A stretch of 64,000 nt of DNA from Curtobacterium sp. Leaf261 (GTDB taxonomy: Bacteria > Actinomycetota > Actinomycetes > Actinomycetales > Microbacteriaceae), in assembly GCF_001422205.1 (NCBI RefSeq), contig NZ_LMMJ01000008.1, positions 238,915-302,914 of the forward strand, in the 5' to 3' direction. The notes below the pieces were generated by a model. The model was not told the origin of the DNA, ran no database searches, and saw only the letters and a program-made list of their open reading frames with translations. The position numbers and the translations under genes are program-made. Below are positions 1-11,203 of the stretch, piece by piece. Numbering within the stretch: the first letter of the stretch is position 1; the number at the start of each line of letters is the position of its first letter.

Positions 1-47
1 ATGCCGTCGGTTCGACACCGGCCGGTTCGGCATCCACACGACGGGTC

Positions 48-1376
48 GTGGACACGTCCGCTTCCGCCGGGGCCGGGGTCCCGACGACGGAGCGCACCTA
101 CGTGCTCGACACATCGGTCCTGCTGAGCGATCCGCGCGCGATGTTCCGGTTCGCCGAGCACGCGGTGGTCTTGCCGATCGTCGTCGTCAGCGAGCTGGAG
201 TCCAAGCGGAACGACCCCGAGATCGGGTACTTCGCCCGGCAGGCCCTCCGGATCCTCGACCAGCTCCGCGTCGAGCACGAGCGACTCGACTTCCCGATCC
301 CGATCGGCGACGGTGGGTCCCTGCGTGTGGAGCTCAACCACTCGAACATGGCGGTCCTGCCGTCCGGGCTCCAGCTCGGCGACAACGATTCTCGGATCCT
401 CGCGGTCGCGTCGAACCTGTCGAACGACGGCCTCGACGTCGTCGTCGTCTCGAAGGACATGCCCCTCCGCGTCAAGGCGTCCTCGATCGGGTTGGCGGCG
501 GAGGAGTACCGCGCCGAGCTCGCCGTCGACTCCGGCTACACGGGCATCACGAACCTCGAGATCTCCGGCGACCAGATGGCAGCCCTGTACGAGCACGAGG
601 AGGTCCGCGCCACCGGCCTCGACGACGTCCCGGTGAACACCGGGGTCGTCATCCACTCCGAGCGCGGGTCGGCACTCGGTCGCGTGCACACCAAGGGCGC
701 GGTCGCCCTGGTCCGCGGCGACCGCGAGGTGTTCGGCCTCCGCGGACGATCGGCCGAGCAGCGACTCGCGATCGATGCGCTGATGGACCCGGAGATCGGG
801 ATCGTCTCCCTCGGCGGCAGCGCCGGGACCGGCAAGTCGGCACTCGCACTGTGCGCCGGGCTCGAGGCCGTGCTCGAACGGCAGCAGCACAAGAAGATCA
901 TGGTGTTCCGACCGCTCTACGCGGTGGGCGGCCAGGAGCTCGGGTTCCTGCCGGGGGACGCGAACGAGAAGATGAACCCGTGGGCGCAGGCGGTGTTCGA
1001 CACGCTCGGGGCGCTCGTCTCGGACAACGTGCTCGAGGAGGTCGTCGAGCGCGGCATGCTCGAGGTCCTGCCCCTCACCCACATCCGTGGTCGGTCCCTG
1101 CACGACGCCTTCGTGATCGTGGACGAGGCGCAGTCGCTCGAGCGCAACGTCCTGCTCACGATGCTCTCGCGGATCGGGCAGAACTCGCGGGTGGTCCTGA
1201 CGCACGACGTCGCCCAGCGCGACAACCTGCGGGTCGGTCGGCACGACGGTGTCGCGAGCGTGATCGAGCGTCTGAAGGGGCACCCGCTATTCGCACACGT
1301 GACGCTGACACGGTCGGAGCGCTCCGCGATCGCCGCGCTGGTGACGGACCTGCTGGACTCGCCCGACCTCGTGTAA
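48..1376 (+). CDS. PIN domain-PhoH family ATPase/ribonuclease
   Basis: An N-terminal PIN nuclease fold (about residues 17-150, opening [12 protein letters not shown] with acidic D21) is joined to a C-terminal PhoH ATPase (about 235-440). The Walker A motif GGSAGTGKS is near residue 255 and the Walker B stretch FVIVDEAQS near 357. Such PIN-PhoH proteins (PhoH2 type) are known as cytosolic ATP-dependent RNA helicase/ribonucleases. The GTG at 48 is the first start codon in frame, but no ribosome-binding site precedes it and the frame stays open back to the window edge, so the true start may lie upstream of this window. It converges on the fumC operon. Confidence 0.9.
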   Translation: MDTSASAGAGVPTTERTYVLDTSVLLSDPRAMFRFAEHAVVLPIVVVSELESKRNDPEIGYFARQALRILDQLRVEHERLDFPIPIGDGGSLRVELNHSNMAVLPSGLQLGDNDSRILAVASNLSNDGLDVVVVSKDMPLRVKASSIGLAAEEYRAELAVDSGYTGITNLEISGDQMAALYEHEEVRATGLDDVPVNTGVVIHSERGSALGRVHTKGAVALVRGDREVFGLRGRSAEQRLAIDALMDPEIGIVSLGGSAGTGKSALALCAGLEAVLERQQHKKIMVFRPLYAVGGQELGFLPGDANEKMNPWAQAVFDTLGALVSDNVLEEVVERGMLEVLPLTHIRGRSLHDAFVIVDEAQSLERNVLLTMLSRIGQNSRVVLTHDVAQRDNLRVGRHDGVASVIERLKGHPLFAHVTLTRSERSAIAALVTDLLDSPDLV

Positions 1377-1843
1377 GGCGCGGGGGTCGCGCCGCGCCCG
1401 GGGTCGCGCCGCGCGGGTCGCGCCGCGCGGGTCGCGCCGCGCGCGGGTTCGCTTGCCCGTTCGCTTGCCCGTGGCGTTGAGAAGTGCCCATCTGTCGGCT
1501 CGGAAGCCGGGCCCGACAGATGGGCACTTCTCATGCGGGTGCCGGGGGCCGGGGGCGTGGGCCGGGGCTGGGGCGGGCTCGTCCTGCACAGGCCGGCTCG
1601 CGCCGTCAGTCATCCACACGGACTGGAGGGACGGGTCGGTTCCGCCCCGCAGCCCGGCACTCTTGATCCATGCGCACCGACGACCGGATCCGGCTCTGGG
1701 GACGGCCACCGTCCGGTTGCCGGTGCGCACGCTCGGGCGGTCGCCACGGTGGGGACTTGCGGCCGCCCGAGCACCTCAGTGTGATCCGGGGTCAGCCCGG
1801 GTGCGCCATGCTCAGGACGTCGGAGTCGATGTCGACGTCGGGG
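1377..1843. other. gene-free stretch with repeats
   Basis: No credible gene is seen in these 467 bases between the convergent phoH and fumC genes. They hold four near-copies of the unit GGGTCGCGCCGCGC (about 1384-1445), a 20-bp-arm hairpin at 1479-1532, an orphan arm CGGACTGGAGGGACGG at 1619-1634 that matches the dispersed palindrome family found elsewhere in the window, and a partial copy of the fumC 3' end at 1787-1821. Confidence 0.6.
1479..1532. terminator. long palindrome between convergent genes, terminator-like
   Basis: The arms GAGAAGTGCCCATCTGTCGG (1479-1498) and its exact complement (1513-1532) enclose a 14-nt loop. It lies about 100 bp beyond the phoH stop codon, between convergent genes, so it could end transcripts from both sides. 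There is no clear T-run on either side, so it is not a textbook Rho-independent terminator. A related palindrome with GAGAAGTGCC and TGTCGG elements is at 33943-33998. Confidence 0.6.
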
Positions 1844-1873
1844 TCAGCCCGGGTGCGTCATGCTCAGGACGTC
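1787..1873. repeat. 35-bp direct repeat duplicating the fumC 3' end
   Basis: Bases 1787-1821 and 1839-1873 are identical except for one C/T difference, with a 52-bp period. The second copy is the last codons and stop of fumC (ending SMTHPG). The first would encode SMAHPG plus a stop but lies downstream of the real stop. This looks like a local tandem duplication that left a non-coding remnant of the gene end. Confidence 0.8.
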
Positions 1874-3277
1874 CAGGGCGCTGTCGAGCTGCTGCTCGGT
1901 TACCTCGCCGCGCTCGACGAACCCGAGGGCGATCACGGCCTCCCGCACGGTGACGGACTCCGCGACGGCGTACTTGGCGACCTTCGCGGCGGCCTCGTAC
2001 CCGATGACCCGGTTGAGCGGCGTGACGATCGCGGGCGAGGACTCGGCGAGAGCCCGCGCGCGTTCGAGGTTCGCCTCGAGCCCGTCCACGGTCTTGTCCG
2101 CGAGCGCGCGGGTGCTGTTCGCGAGCAGACGGATCGACTCGAGCAGCGCGGTGCCCATCACCGGGATCGCGACGTTGAGCTCGAACGCACCGGATGCCCC
2201 GGCCCATGCCACCGTGGCGTCGTTGCCGATCACGCGCGCCGACACCATGAGCACGGCCTCCGGGATGACCGGGTTGACCTTGCCGGGCATGATCGACGAG
2301 CCGGGCTGCAGATCGGGGATGTGCAGTTCGCCCAGGCCGGTGTTCGGACCGGAGCCCATCCACCGCAGGTCGTTGTTGATCTTGGTGAGGCTCACGGCGA
2401 GCACGCGGAGGGCCCCGGACGCCTCGACGAGTCCGTCGCGGGCACCCTGCGCCTCGAAGTGGTCGAGCGCCTCGGTGATCGGCAGCTCGGTGTCGCTGGC
2501 GAGCTGCGCGATGACCCGCTGCGGGAAGCCCGCGGGGGTGTTGATGCCCGTGCCGACCGCGGTACCACCGAGCGGGACCTCGGCCACGCGGCCGATCGTC
2601 GCCTGCACGCGCTCGATGCCCAGTCGGATCTGCCGAGCGTAGCCGCCGAACTCCTGGCCGAGCGTGACCGGGGTGGCGTCCATCAGGTGGGTACGGCCGG
2701 ACTTCACGGCGTCGGCCCACCGGTCCCGCTTCCCCTCGAGTGCCGTCGCGAGGTGGTCGAGTGCGGGGACGAGGTCGTGGAGGAGCGCCGCGGTCACGGC
2801 GACGTGCACCGACGTCGGGAAGACGTCGTTCGAGGACTGCGACGCGTTCACGTGGTCGTTCGGGTGCACGGGGAGCGACTCGGTCGAGGCGAGGGTCGCG
2901 AGCACCTCGTTCATGTTCATGTTCGAGGACGTCCCGCTGCCCGTCTGGTAGACGTCCACCGGGAACTGGTCGTGGTGGTCACCGCCGATGATCGTGTCGG
3001 CAGCACCGACGATCGCATCCGCCACCGCCTGGTCGAGGATGCCGAGCTCGCCGTTCACGATGGCCGCCGCACGCTTGATCCTGGCGAGCGCGACGATCTG
3101 GGCTGGCTCGAGCCCGCTTCCGGAGATCGGGAAGTTCTCGACGGCACGCTGGGTCTGCGCGCGGTACAGGGCCGACGCCGGCACCCGGACCTCGCCCATG
3201 GTGTCGTGCTCGATCCGGTGGCCGCTCGCAGCGGCCTCCGCTGCGGTCGTCGTGGTGGGGTCGGTGGTGTCGGTCAC
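1844..3277 (-). CDS. fumC: class II fumarate hydratase
   Basis: This is the TCA-cycle enzyme that interconverts fumarate and malate, active as a cytosolic homotetramer. The fumarase/aspartase signature [11 protein letters not shown] is near residues 325-335, and the substrate-site sequence [13 protein letters not shown] is near residue 115. The 477-residue length fits the family (about 465). The GTG start at 3277 gives MTDTTDPTT and has AAGGAG about 14 nt upstream. Longer in-frame starts would run into the carbonic anhydrase gene. It lies 145 bp downstream of the carbonic anhydrase gene on the same strand, so co-transcription is possible. Confidence 0.95.
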   Translation of the reverse strand: MTDTTDPTTTTAAEAAASGHRIEHDTMGEVRVPASALYRAQTQRAVENFPISGSGLEPAQIVALARIKRAAAIVNGELGILDQAVADAIVGAADTIIGGDHHDQFPVDVYQTGSGTSSNMNMNEVLATLASTESLPVHPNDHVNASQSSNDVFPTSVHVAVTAALLHDLVPALDHLATALEGKRDRWADAVKSGRTHLMDATPVTLGQEFGGYARQIRLGIERVQATIGRVAEVPLGGTAVGTGINTPAGFPQRVIAQLASDTELPITEALDHFEAQGARDGLVEASGALRVLAVSLTKINNDLRWMGSGPNTGLGELHIPDLQPGSSIMPGKVNPVIPEAVLMVSARVIGNDATVAWAGASGAFELNVAIPVMGTALLESIRLLANSTRALADKTVDGLEANLERARALAESSPAIVTPLNRVIGYEAAAKVAKYAVAESVTVREAVIALGFVERGEVTEQQLDSALDVLSMTHPG

Positions 3278-3422
3278 GTCGTCGTGGTCCTCTCCTTGTC
3301 GTGCCGTCGTGCGGCTGGGTGTGCTGTGTTCGAGCTTGGCAGGCCGTCGTGCGGTGATGCTGGGTGCGTTGGCCGTGAGCCCTCGGACATCCTGGCACCA
3401 CTCGGTGTCGGGAACCGTGTGG

Positions 3423-4079
3423 TCAGACCGCTCCGGGGGCGACACCGGTGTCCCCGGAGCCGACTCCGGCGTCCCCCACGACCGTGTCGACGGTGACGAG
3501 CCCGGAGGCCAGGTCGTACGTCGCGCCGACGACGGCGAGCCGGCCCTCGGCGATCGCGTCGGACACGGCACCGGAGCGCTCGAGGATCGTGCGCATCGTC
3601 GCCTCGAGGTGCGCCGCTCCCACCGCTTCCTGCTCGACGCCGGGATCGGTCGCCCTGACCCGTTCCACACTCGGCGCGATCGCGTCGACGAGGGCCTGCA
3701 GGTGCGGTGCGGGAACGGGTTCGCCGGACCTCGCCGCCTTGACCGCCCCGCAGAGCGTGTGTCGGAGCACCACGACGAGGGGGGTGCCGAGTGCGACGAC
3801 GGCGAACTCGATCGAGCCGAGCACGACCTCGTCGGCGATCTGCCCAGCGTTCCGGATCGCGAAGACGTCACCGATGCCGGCGTCGAACACGTGCTCGAAC
3901 GGCACGCGGCTGTCCGAGCAGCCGAGCACCGTCGCGAAGGGGGCCTGGGCGTCGGCGAGCTCCGTCCGACGCTCCGGGTCCGTCCGCCCCACACGGCGAC
4001 GATCCGCGGCGAAGCGGGCGTTCCCCTCGGTCAGGAGACGGAGTGCCTCGGCTGGCGTGGACGCGGCGCGGTCGGTCAT
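3423..4079 (-). CDS. beta-class carbonic anhydrase
   Basis: It interconverts CO2 and bicarbonate in the cytosol using a zinc ion. The predicted zinc ligands are C54, H107 and C110 (motifs CSDSR and HTLCG), with the D56-R58 pair typical of beta carbonic anhydrases. The ATG at 4079 gives [16 protein letters not shown] and has AGGAG 4-5 nt upstream. An in-frame start further up (4238) would add a Pro/Ala-rich tail encoded by tandem repeats and is less likely. The length is 218 residues, normal for the family. Supplying bicarbonate near a TCA-cycle gene is plausible but unproven. Confidence 0.93.
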   Translation of the reverse strand: MTDRAASTPAEALRLLTEGNARFAADRRRVGRTDPERRTELADAQAPFATVLGCSDSRVPFEHVFDAGIGDVFAIRNAGQIADEVVLGSIEFAVVALGTPLVVVLRHTLCGAVKAARSGEPVPAPHLQALVDAIAPSVERVRATDPGVEQEAVGAAHLEATMRTILERSGAVSDAIAEGRLAVVGATYDLASGLVTVDTVVGDAGVGSGDTGVAPGAV

Positions 4080-4085
4080 CGTTCT

Positions 4086-4280
4086 CCTGCTGCTCGGGTC
4101 GGGTGCTGCTCGGGTCGGGTGCTGCTCGGGTGGTGCTCGGGGTGCTGGTCTGGTGTCAGGGGAGGGTGCGTGCGAGGACATGTCCACGCCGGAGACGCTG
4201 TGGTCGACCCCCGGGGCGTCGCTGCTCCTGGGTGTCACTGCTCCTGGGTGTCACTGTTCCGAGGTGTCACTGTTCCGGCG
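4086..4280. repeat. tandem repeats upstream of the carbonic anhydrase gene
   Basis: The unit TGCTCCTGGGTGTCAC occurs three times in a row at 4223-4270 (the third copy diverged), followed by a partial fourth. Closer to the gene, at about 4090-4140, are 2-3 copies of a GCTGCTCGGGTCGGGT unit. Spacing is zero, so these are slippage-type tandem repeats and not CRISPR. They lie between the DUF4245 stop and the carbonic anhydrase start. Confidence 0.75.
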
Positions 4281-4287
4281 CAGTGCG

Positions 4288-4923
4288 CTAGCCGTCCTGT
4301 TGCGCTGCGACCCGCGTTGCCAGGGTCCGGAACGACGCCTGGTCCGCGGTGCCGCTCAGGACGATGGTGCTCGTCCCGAACTTCCCCACGAGCGAGTACT
4401 CGTGGTTGCCGGCGGACGAGCCCTCGCTCCGACGGTCGTACACGGTCCACTTCGTGCCGTCGATCGTCCTGGACCCGGTCGCGGTCTTCTGCTCCATGGC
4501 GTTCGACACCCACGTCGGGTTCGCCTTGATGCCCTGCTGCAGGCCGATGTACTCCTTGTCCGGTGTCAGGAACCCCACGGTCCAGACCGGCACGCCGTCC
4601 GACGGGTCGTCCTGGTAGTCGGCACGGTTCGAGCTGTACCCGGCAGGCAGTTCCGGGGCGGCGATCGTGACCCCGGGGACCTGGGCGTCGGCAGCGACGG
4701 ACCGGTAGTCGACCGCGGCGCGGGTGCTCTGGTCCGGACGGACGACCACCGCGACGAGGAACAGGACGATCCCGAGCGATGCGACGAGCGCGAGCACGAG
4801 GTTCGTCATGGTCTGGTGTGCTCGGTGCGCCCGCCGGTTGGCGTCCTTGCGGATCCGCGTCTCCTCAGCGGTCTCCGGTCGGCCGAGCTCGGCGACGATC
4901 GGGCGACCGTCAGCATCGGTCAC
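4288..4923 (-). CDS. DUF4245 family membrane-anchored protein
   Basis: A cytosolic N-terminus of about 40 residues is followed by one membrane segment (about 41-63, [20 protein letters not shown]) and an extracellular domain of about 150 residues matching DUF4245, an actinobacterial family of unknown function. The GTG start at 4923 overlaps the xseB stop (GTGA), so translation is probably coupled to xseB. The placement beside xseB/xseA recurs in actinobacteria as far as I recall. There are no catalytic motifs that I recognise. Confidence 0.85.
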   Translation of the reverse strand: MTDADGRPIVAELGRPETAEETRIRKDANRRAHRAHQTMTNLVLALVASLGIVLFLVAVVVRPDQSTRAAVDYRSVAADAQVPGVTIAAPELPAGYSSNRADYQDDPSDGVPVWTVGFLTPDKEYIGLQQGIKANPTWVSNAMEQKTATGSRTIDGTKWTVYDRRSEGSSAGNHEYSLVGKFGTSTIVLSGTADQASFRTLATRVAAQQDG

Positions 4924-5180
4924 GATCCGGCCCCCGCAGCCGGACCCTCACCCTGTCGGCCGTCCGAGGCGGTCCGCGCCGCGTCGAGGCGCTCGCGAGC
5001 CCCGACGAGCCATTCCTCGCACCGGGCGGCCAGCAGCTCACCGCGTTCCCAGAGGGCGAGCGATCGTTCGAGCGTCGCCGAGCCCTGCTCGAGCTCGCCG
5101 ACGACCCGCACGAGTTCGTCACGCGCCGCCTCGTAGCTCAGCGTCGCGACGTCGGTCTCCGGCTTGTCGATGTCAGGCAC
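4920..5180 (-). CDS. xseB: exodeoxyribonuclease VII small subunit
   Basis: A short helical protein (86 residues, family norm 70-85) that joins several copies to one XseA to form exonuclease VII, which degrades single-stranded DNA. The core [20 protein letters not shown] and the charged helix around [14 protein letters not shown] match the family. The acidic/Gly tail is longer than usual. It lies 147 bp downstream of xseA and overlaps the DUF4245 gene by 4 bp, forming an operon xseA-xseB-DUF4245. Confidence 0.93.
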   Translation of the reverse strand: MPDIDKPETDVATLSYEAARDELVRVVGELEQGSATLERSLALWERGELLAARCEEWLVGARERLDAARTASDGRQGEGPAAGAGS

Positions 5181-5327
5181 CCCACGATTCTACCGAGCAG
5201 CACCCGACGCTCCACCCGTGCGGAGCGCCTGTGGAGAACCGCCACGAGCGCCTGTGGCGAACAGGGTCCGACCACGCGCGCGGGGTCGCCGACCGACTCC
5301 GCGGCGGTGGCGGGGGTCGCCGCCCGA

Positions 5328-6596
5328 CTACGCGGCGGCGGTGGCGTCGTCGGCGACGGGGTCCGTCCCGCCGGGACCGGCGCCGTCGGCGGTGATCGTC
5401 CCGGCGGCGGTCCCGGCACCGAGCGTCACCCGGACTTCGGTCGGCGTCGCCACGTCAGCCGAGGACCGCACGACGGTGCCGTCCGGCCGCTGCACGATGG
5501 CGTACCCGCGTCGGAGCGTGTCCCGCGGCGAGAGCGCACGGAGGCGTCCGGTCAGGTGGCCGACCTCGGCATGCCCGCGCTCCAGTCGGCGCTCCAGGAG
5601 TTCGCGGGAGCGGGAGAGGTCGCGGGCGAGCTCCTCGGCCCGGGTGTCCACGAGCCAGGCGGTCGACGCGAGCGCGGGCCGGGAGCGGAGTGCCGCGATG
5701 CGGTCTGCCTCCACCGAGAGCGTGTGCGAGAGCCGCAGACCGAGGCGCGCTCGGGCCTGTCGGACGTTCGCGAGCTCGTCGGCCACGTCCGGCACGACGC
5801 GCTTGGCCGCATCCGTCGGGGTGGATGCGCGGAGGTCGGCCACCTCGTCGAGGAGCGGTCGGTCGGCCTCGTGCCCGATCGCCGACACGATCGGTGTGGT
5901 GGCTGCCGCAGCGGCGCGGACCAGTCCTTCGTCGCTGAAGCCGAGCAGGTTCTGGAAGTCGCCGCCGCCGCGCGCGACGATGATGACGTCGACGTCCGGG
6001 TCGGCGTCGAGCTCCTGGATCGCCGCGGTGACCTCGGCGACCGCCCGATCGCCCTGCACGGCAGCGTGCACCGTCCGGAACTCCACCTGCGGCCAGCGGA
6101 GCTGTGCGTTCCGCAGGACGTCCTTCTCGGCGTCGGAGTCCCGCCCCGTCACGAGTCCGATGCGATGCGGGAGGAACGGCAGCGGTCGCTTGCGGGCCGG
6201 GTCGAACAGGCCCTCGGCGGCCAGGGTCGCCCGGAGTCGTTCGAGACGCTCCAGCAGGTCCCCGAGGCCGACGTGCTTCATCTCGACGACCTGCATGGTG
6301 AGCGTGCCGCCCTTGACCCAGTAGTTCGGCTTGACGGCGGCCACCACGCGCGCACCCTGACGGAGGTCGGACGGCACGCGGGCCCGCACGCTCGACCAGA
6401 TCGAGAAGGACACCGTCGCATCGACCTCGACGTCCTTGAGCTTGCCGTAGACGTTCCCCCCGGCGACGTTCCACTGCGTGATCTCACCCTCGACCCACGC
6501 GGTGCCGAGTCGGTCGATCCAGTCCCGCATCTTGGCGCCGAGCAGGGCGACGGGCCACGGGTTGTCCGCGGTCGGGGGTCCCTGGTCGATCGCCAT
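5328..6596 (-). CDS. xseA: exodeoxyribonuclease VII large subunit
   Basis: The catalytic subunit of exonuclease VII, which cuts single-stranded DNA from both ends to short oligonucleotides. An N-terminal OB-fold (about residues 10-110, with WVEGEI and YGKLKD) precedes the nuclease domain, which carries the conserved stretches [29 protein letters not shown] and [13 protein letters not shown]. The ATG at 6596 has AGGAG 6 nt upstream and gives [15 protein letters not shown] longer in-frame start at 6707 would be encoded by a tandem repeat and is rejected. The length is 422 residues. It is divergent from ispH. Confidence 0.95.
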   Translation of the reverse strand: MAIDQGPPTADNPWPVALLGAKMRDWIDRLGTAWVEGEITQWNVAGGNVYGKLKDVEVDATVSFSIWSSVRARVPSDLRQGARVVAAVKPNYWVKGGTLTMQVVEMKHVGLGDLLERLERLRATLAAEGLFDPARKRPLPFLPHRIGLVTGRDSDAEKDVLRNAQLRWPQVEFRTVHAAVQGDRAVAEVTAAIQELDADPDVDVIIVARGGGDFQNLLGFSDEGLVRAAAAATTPIVSAIGHEADRPLLDEVADLRASTPTDAAKRVVPDVADELANVRQARARLGLRLSHTLSVEADRIAALRSRPALASTAWLVDTRAEELARDLSRSRELLERRLERGHAEVGHLTGRLRALSPRDTLRRGYAIVQRPDGTVVRSSADVATPTEVRVTLGAGTAAGTITADGAGPGGTDPVADDATAAA

Positions 6597-6654
6597 CTCG
6601 TGCTCCTGTGTCTGTCGCCGGACCATCGATCCTGCCGCACATCGGCGACATCGG

Positions 6655-6735
6655 CACGCCGACGAGCCCACGGACGAGAACGTCGACGAGCCCACCGACG
6701 AGCCCACCGACGAGAACGCCCACCGACGAGAACGC
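6655..6735. repeat. 12-bp-based tandem repeat between xseA and ispH
   Basis: Variants of GACGAGCCCACC and GACGAGAACGCC alternate about six times in the divergent promoter region. The repeat sits upstream of the ispH -10 element, so changes in copy number could alter promoter spacing. Nothing else in this segment suggests a gene. Confidence 0.65.
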
Positions 6736-6768
6736 GGACGCGCCCAGGAGCCGCGCGACCCGCCCGCC

Positions 6769-6774
6769 TACAAT
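6769..6774 (+). promoter_or_regulatory. -10 element for leaderless ispH mRNA
   Basis: TACAAT lies 6 nt before the GTG start of ispH and there is no Shine-Dalgarno sequence, so transcription probably starts at the first base of the GTG. The same arrangement recurs at many genes in this window. Confidence 0.65.
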
Positions 6775-6780
6775 CGAGGG

Positions 6781-7845
6781 GTGACCATCACCAACGGACA
6801 GCGCGTGCAGCTCGCGGCTCCGCGGCTGCCGGCGGCACGGGGGCGACTGCACCCGGTCCAGGGGTCCGGCGAGCGGAAGGTGCTGCTCGCGGCACCCCGC
6901 GGGTACTGCGCCGGTGTCGACCGCGCGGTGGTCGCCGTCGAGAAGGCGCTCGAGCAGTACGGCGAGCCCGTCTACGTGCGTAAGCAGATCGTCCACAACG
7001 TCCACGTGGTGTCGACGCTCGAGCAGCAGGGCGCGATCTTCGTGGACGAGGTCGACGAGATCCCCGAGGGGTCCCACGTCGTGTTCAGCGCCCACGGTGT
7101 CTCACCCGCCGTGGTCAAGGGGGCCGCGGACCGCGATCTCCAGGCCATCGACGCCACGTGTCCCCTCGTCACGAAGGTGCACCGCGAGGCCGTCCGGTTC
7201 GCCAGGGCCGAGCGGACCATCATCCTCATCGGCCACGCCGGGCACGAGGAGGTCGAGGGCACCATGGGGCACGCCCCCGAGCGGACGATCCTCGTCAACG
7301 GCCCGGATGACGTGGCGGCGCTCGAGGTGCCCGACCCCGACAACCTCGTGTGGCTCTCGCAGACCACCCTGAGCGTCGACGAGACCATGGAGACGGTCCG
7401 TCTGCTCCGCGAGAAGTTCCCCGCCATCGAGAACCCGCCCTCCGACGACATCTGCTACGCCACCCAGAACCGCCAGGTCTCGATCAAGAAGGTCGCCGTC
7501 GACGCCGACCTCGTGATCGTGGTCGGGTCCGCGAACTCCTCGAACAGCGTCCGCCTCGTCGAGGTCGCCCTCGAGCACGGCGCGAAGGCCGCGCACCGCG
7601 TCGACTACGCCGAGGAGATCCGCCAGGAGTGGCTCGAGGGCGTCGCGACGGTCGGGGTCACCTCCGGCGCGTCCGTCCCCGAGGTCCTCGTGCGCGAGGT
7701 CCTCGAACAGCTCAGCGACGCCGGGTACGCCACGGTCGAAGAGGTCGTCACTGCCCACGAGGACCTGATGTTCTCCCTCCCCAAGGAGCTCCGTACCGAC
7801 GCCGCCGGCCAGCCGACGCGCGCACTCGGCGGTCGCAACCGGTGA
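6781..7845 (+). CDS. ispH: 4-hydroxy-3-methylbut-2-enyl diphosphate reductase
   Basis: The last enzyme of the non-mevalonate isoprenoid pathway, a cytosolic iron-sulfur protein that makes isopentenyl and dimethylallyl diphosphate. Family hallmarks are [14 protein letters not shown] (first cluster cysteine), [19 protein letters not shown] (second cysteine), [11 protein letters not shown] (third cysteine) and [12 protein letters not shown]. The GTG start at 6781 is chosen from the -10 element 6 nt upstream and the homology that begins around residue 33. The length is 354 residues, with about 30 extra N-terminal residues. Its stop overlaps the next gene by 4 bp. Confidence 0.95.
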   Translation: MTITNGQRVQLAAPRLPAARGRLHPVQGSGERKVLLAAPRGYCAGVDRAVVAVEKALEQYGEPVYVRKQIVHNVHVVSTLEQQGAIFVDEVDEIPEGSHVVFSAHGVSPAVVKGAADRDLQAIDATCPLVTKVHREAVRFARAERTIILIGHAGHEEVEGTMGHAPERTILVNGPDDVAALEVPDPDNLVWLSQTTLSVDETMETVRLLREKFPAIENPPSDDICYATQNRQVSIKKVAVDADLVIVVGSANSSNSVRLVEVALEHGAKAAHRVDYAEEIRQEWLEGVATVGVTSGASVPEVLVREVLEQLSDAGYATVEEVVTAHEDLMFSLPKELRTDAAGQPTRALGGRNR

Positions 7846-8618
7846 CCGACCCGCACGAGGTCCCGCTCCCGCAGCAGCCGCCGGCTCAGCAGCCGCCGGC
7901 TCAGCAGCCGCCGGTCCCGCAGACGGGGACGACGGACGGACGGGAGGCCCGCCACGCGCCCGCCCTGTCGGCCGACGGTCGTCCGATCGGTCGCCCGGCG
8001 CCGCGGTACGGCGAGTACGCCCCGGAGGGCTGGGTCAACCCGGCCGAGGTCGAGCGGCAGCGTCGCGAGCGGGCTGCGGCCGAACAGCGTCGTGAACTGG
8101 CCGCGCTCGAGGCCGCACGTGCGCGTGCGACGCGATCCGTGCCTCCCGGCCGGAACCGCGGCACTCCGCCGCATCCGGACCCGCGACGACCGGACCAGCC
8201 GCGCTCCGACCGAGCGCGCCCCGGCGCGGCGCGATCGCCCTACGGCGCGTCCCCCGGTGACCTGATGATCACCGTGCTGCTGCTCGTGTTCGGCCTGACC
8301 ACGGTCCTGCAGCAGCTCGTCGGGATCGGGAACGTCGCCTCGCAGGTCGCCCGGCAGATCGAGGAGCGCTACGTCGCGCTCGAGGACCCGCAGGCACTCG
8401 TCCCGGCGACCGTGCTGTCGGCCGTCGTCGGCGCAGTGCTCTTCGCGGCGGCGCTCTGGCTCTCGATCGTGCGTCTGCGTCGGCGCCAGGTCACGTTCTG
8501 GGTCCCGCTCGCCGCCGGCGCGCTCGCCGGAGCAGTGACGACGATCGTCTACGTCGTCGTGGTCATGCACGACCCCGCGTTCGTCAGCTGGATCGTGACG
8601 CACCGCGGCGGTGCGTAG
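7842..8618 (+). CDS. DUF6264-type membrane protein
   Basis: The first 40 residues include a QQPPA repeat encoded by three 15-bp DNA copies (about 7873-7917). A motif [13 protein letters not shown] and an Arg/Ala-rich coiled-coil-like stretch (about 65-110) follow. Three membrane segments occupy the C-terminal half (about 143-165, 187-208 and 217-240). The RYGEYA motif suggests the actinobacterial DUF6264 family, function unknown. The GTG start overlaps the ispH stop (GTGA), so it is translated with ispH. Confidence 0.75.
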   Translation: MTDPHEVPLPQQPPAQQPPAQQPPVPQTGTTDGREARHAPALSADGRPIGRPAPRYGEYAPEGWVNPAEVERQRRERAAAEQRRELAALEAARARATRSVPPGRNRGTPPHPDPRRPDQPRSDRARPGAARSPYGASPGDLMITVLLLVFGLTTVLQQLVGIGNVASQVARQIEERYVALEDPQALVPATVLSAVVGAVLFAAALWLSIVRLRRRQVTFWVPLAAGALAGAVTTIVYVVVVMHDPAFVSWIVTHRGGA

Positions 8619-8627
8619 CCACCGCGC

Positions 8628-9893
8628 TCAGCCCGCCAGGAACGCCGCCGCCGCACGACCGAGCGCCGCCACGTCGTCGATGTGCACGAGCTCGCGCACC
8701 GAGTGCATCGACAGCAGTCCGACACCGATGTCCACCGTCGGGATCCCGAGCCTGGTCGCGGCGATCGGTCCGATCGTCGAGCCGCCGGGGATCGTGTTCG
8801 GGTTGACGTACGGCTGGTACGACACTCCGGCCGCGGCGCACACGGAGGCCCACATCACCTCGCCGGCCGCGTCGGTCGCGTAGCGCTGGTTCGCGTTGAT
8901 CTTGAGGAGCGGACCGCCGCCAGGGCGCGGACGGTTCGTGGGGTCGTGCTTCTCCGGGAAGTTCGGGTGCACGAGGTGTCCGGCGTCGCTCGACAGCAGC
9001 CACGATGCCCGGAACGACCGCGCGGCCTCGGACACCGTGGCCCCGAGGCCGTCGTGGATGCGGTGCAGCACGTCCTCGAGGAACGGTCCACCCGCGCCGG
9101 ACGGTGTCGACGAGCCGACCTCCTCGTGGTCGAACGCCGCGAGCACGGGGATGTGGCCGCCGTCGGTCGGCGCTCCGACGAGAGCCCGGACGGACGCGTG
9201 CACGCTCGTCAGGTTGTCCATCCGACCGGCCGCGAGGAACTCGTCCCGCATGCCGATCCGTGCCGGTGCCTGGGTGTCCGCGAGCACGAGGTCCCAGCCG
9301 ACCACCTCGCCGTCGCGCACGCCGGCGAGCCCGCGCAGCGCACCCAGGACATCGCCGGCACCGTCCGTCCCGACGATCGGGAGCAGGTGCCGCTGCCGGT
9401 CGATGACGGCCCCCTCGTTCGCACCCCGGTCCAGGTGGATCGCGAGGTTCGGGATCCGGCAGACCGCACCGGTTTCCACGAGCCCCGACGTGCCGTCCGC
9501 CCGGACGACGCGGCCGGCGATCGCCAGGTCGCGGTCGAACCAGGTCGACAGGATCGGACCGCCGTAGACCTCGACGTTGAGCTGGCTCCAGCCGCTCGCG
9601 GTGGTCTGCGCGTTCGGCTTGAGGCGGAACGTCGGGGAGTCGGTGTGCGCGCCGACGATGCGGAACGGGGTGATCGCCGTGGCCGCCTCCGGCTGGCGCC
9701 AGGCGATCACGGCGCCGTCGCGCACGACGAAGTACGACCCGGCTCCGACCGGCCAGGCATCGAGCTCGGACAGCTCCGTGAAGTCGGCATGCCGGAGCCG
9801 GATCGCCACCTGCGCCACCGCGTGGAACGGCGTCGGCGCGCCCTCGATGAACGAGCTGAGGTCGGCGACGTACGCGGCGGTGGTGTCGGTCAT
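8628..9893 (-). CDS. apeB: M18 family aminopeptidase
   Basis: A cytosolic dinuclear zinc aminopeptidase that removes N-terminal residues, chiefly acidic ones in studied members. Metal-site motifs are GAHTDSPTFRLKP (near residue 80), AAFDHEEVGS (near residue 255) and SMHSVRELVH near the C-terminus. The ATG at 9893 gives MTDTTAAYVADL. CACGAT ends 6 nt upstream, so the mRNA may be leaderless. The length of 421 residues is typical. It converges on the ispH/DUF6264 unit, 9 bp away. Upstream lies a long palindrome (9923-9991) that covers its -35 region. Confidence 0.92.
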   Translation of the reverse strand: MTDTTAAYVADLSSFIEGAPTPFHAVAQVAIRLRHADFTELSELDAWPVGAGSYFVVRDGAVIAWRQPEAATAITPFRIVGAHTDSPTFRLKPNAQTTASGWSQLNVEVYGGPILSTWFDRDLAIAGRVVRADGTSGLVETGAVCRIPNLAIHLDRGANEGAVIDRQRHLLPIVGTDGAGDVLGALRGLAGVRDGEVVGWDLVLADTQAPARIGMRDEFLAAGRMDNLTSVHASVRALVGAPTDGGHIPVLAAFDHEEVGSSTPSGAGGPFLEDVLHRIHDGLGATVSEAARSFRASWLLSSDAGHLVHPNFPEKHDPTNRPRPGGGPLLKINANQRYATDAAGEVMWASVCAAAGVSYQPYVNPNTIPGGSTIGPIAATRLGIPTVDIGVGLLSMHSVRELVHIDDVAALGRAAAAFLAG

Positions 9894-9922
9894 CCGACCA
9901 TCGTGGCACGGCCCCGGAACGA

Positions 9923-9991
9923 GATCACCCCACTCCTGCCGCATGACACCCCCGGTGGGCAGGGGGGTGATGCGTCAGGAGTGGGGTGATC
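9923..9991. repeat. long palindrome upstream of the M18 gene
   Basis: The arms GATCACCCCACTCCTG (9923-9938) and its exact complement (9976-9991) enclose inner arms CACCCCC (9947-9953) and GGGGGTG (9963-9969). The whole could fold into a hairpin of about 69 nt. It lies between the fba stop and the aminopeptidase start, and its left arm falls where the -35 of the aminopeptidase promoter is expected. It may be a terminator for neither gene, or an operator. Confidence 0.7.
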
Positions 9992-10024
9992 CGGGCCGAG
10001 GGCCCGAGGTGCAGCTCGGGGCGG

Positions 10025-11053
<1,029 letters not shown>

Positions 11054-11088
11054 CTGAGGATCTCCTTCGACGTTCGCGATCGCGGACG

Positions 11089-11140
11089 TGACCCGGCGGG
11101 CCGACGTCGTCGACGCGACCCGGCGGGCCGTCGTCGTCGA
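11089..11140. repeat. tandem duplication in the fbaA-glpX intergenic region
   Basis: The segment GACCCGGCGGGCCG followed by CGTCGTCGA is repeated with a 27-bp period and one difference. It lies upstream of both divergent starts. Confidence 0.65.
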
Positions 11141-11191
11141 TCGGTGGTGGTGTCCGGTCCGATCGTAGTCAGCGGCACCCGAGCATGTCGT

Positions 11192-11197
11192 TACGCT
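11192..11197 (+). promoter_or_regulatory. -10 element for leaderless glpX mRNA
   Basis: TACGCT ends 6 nt before the GTG start of glpX, and no ribosome-binding site is present, which suggests a leaderless transcript. Confidence 0.6.
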
Positions 11198-11203
11198 TGG
11201 GGC

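Noticed and set aside
4080..4238. A longer N-terminus for the carbonic anhydrase
   Set aside because: The extra residues are Pro/Ala/Ser-rich and come from tandem repeats. The ATG at 4079 has a good ribosome-binding site and the family begins there.
4223..4275. A short CRISPR-like array
   Set aside because: The three 16-bp units are adjacent with no spacers, and no cas gene is present in the window.
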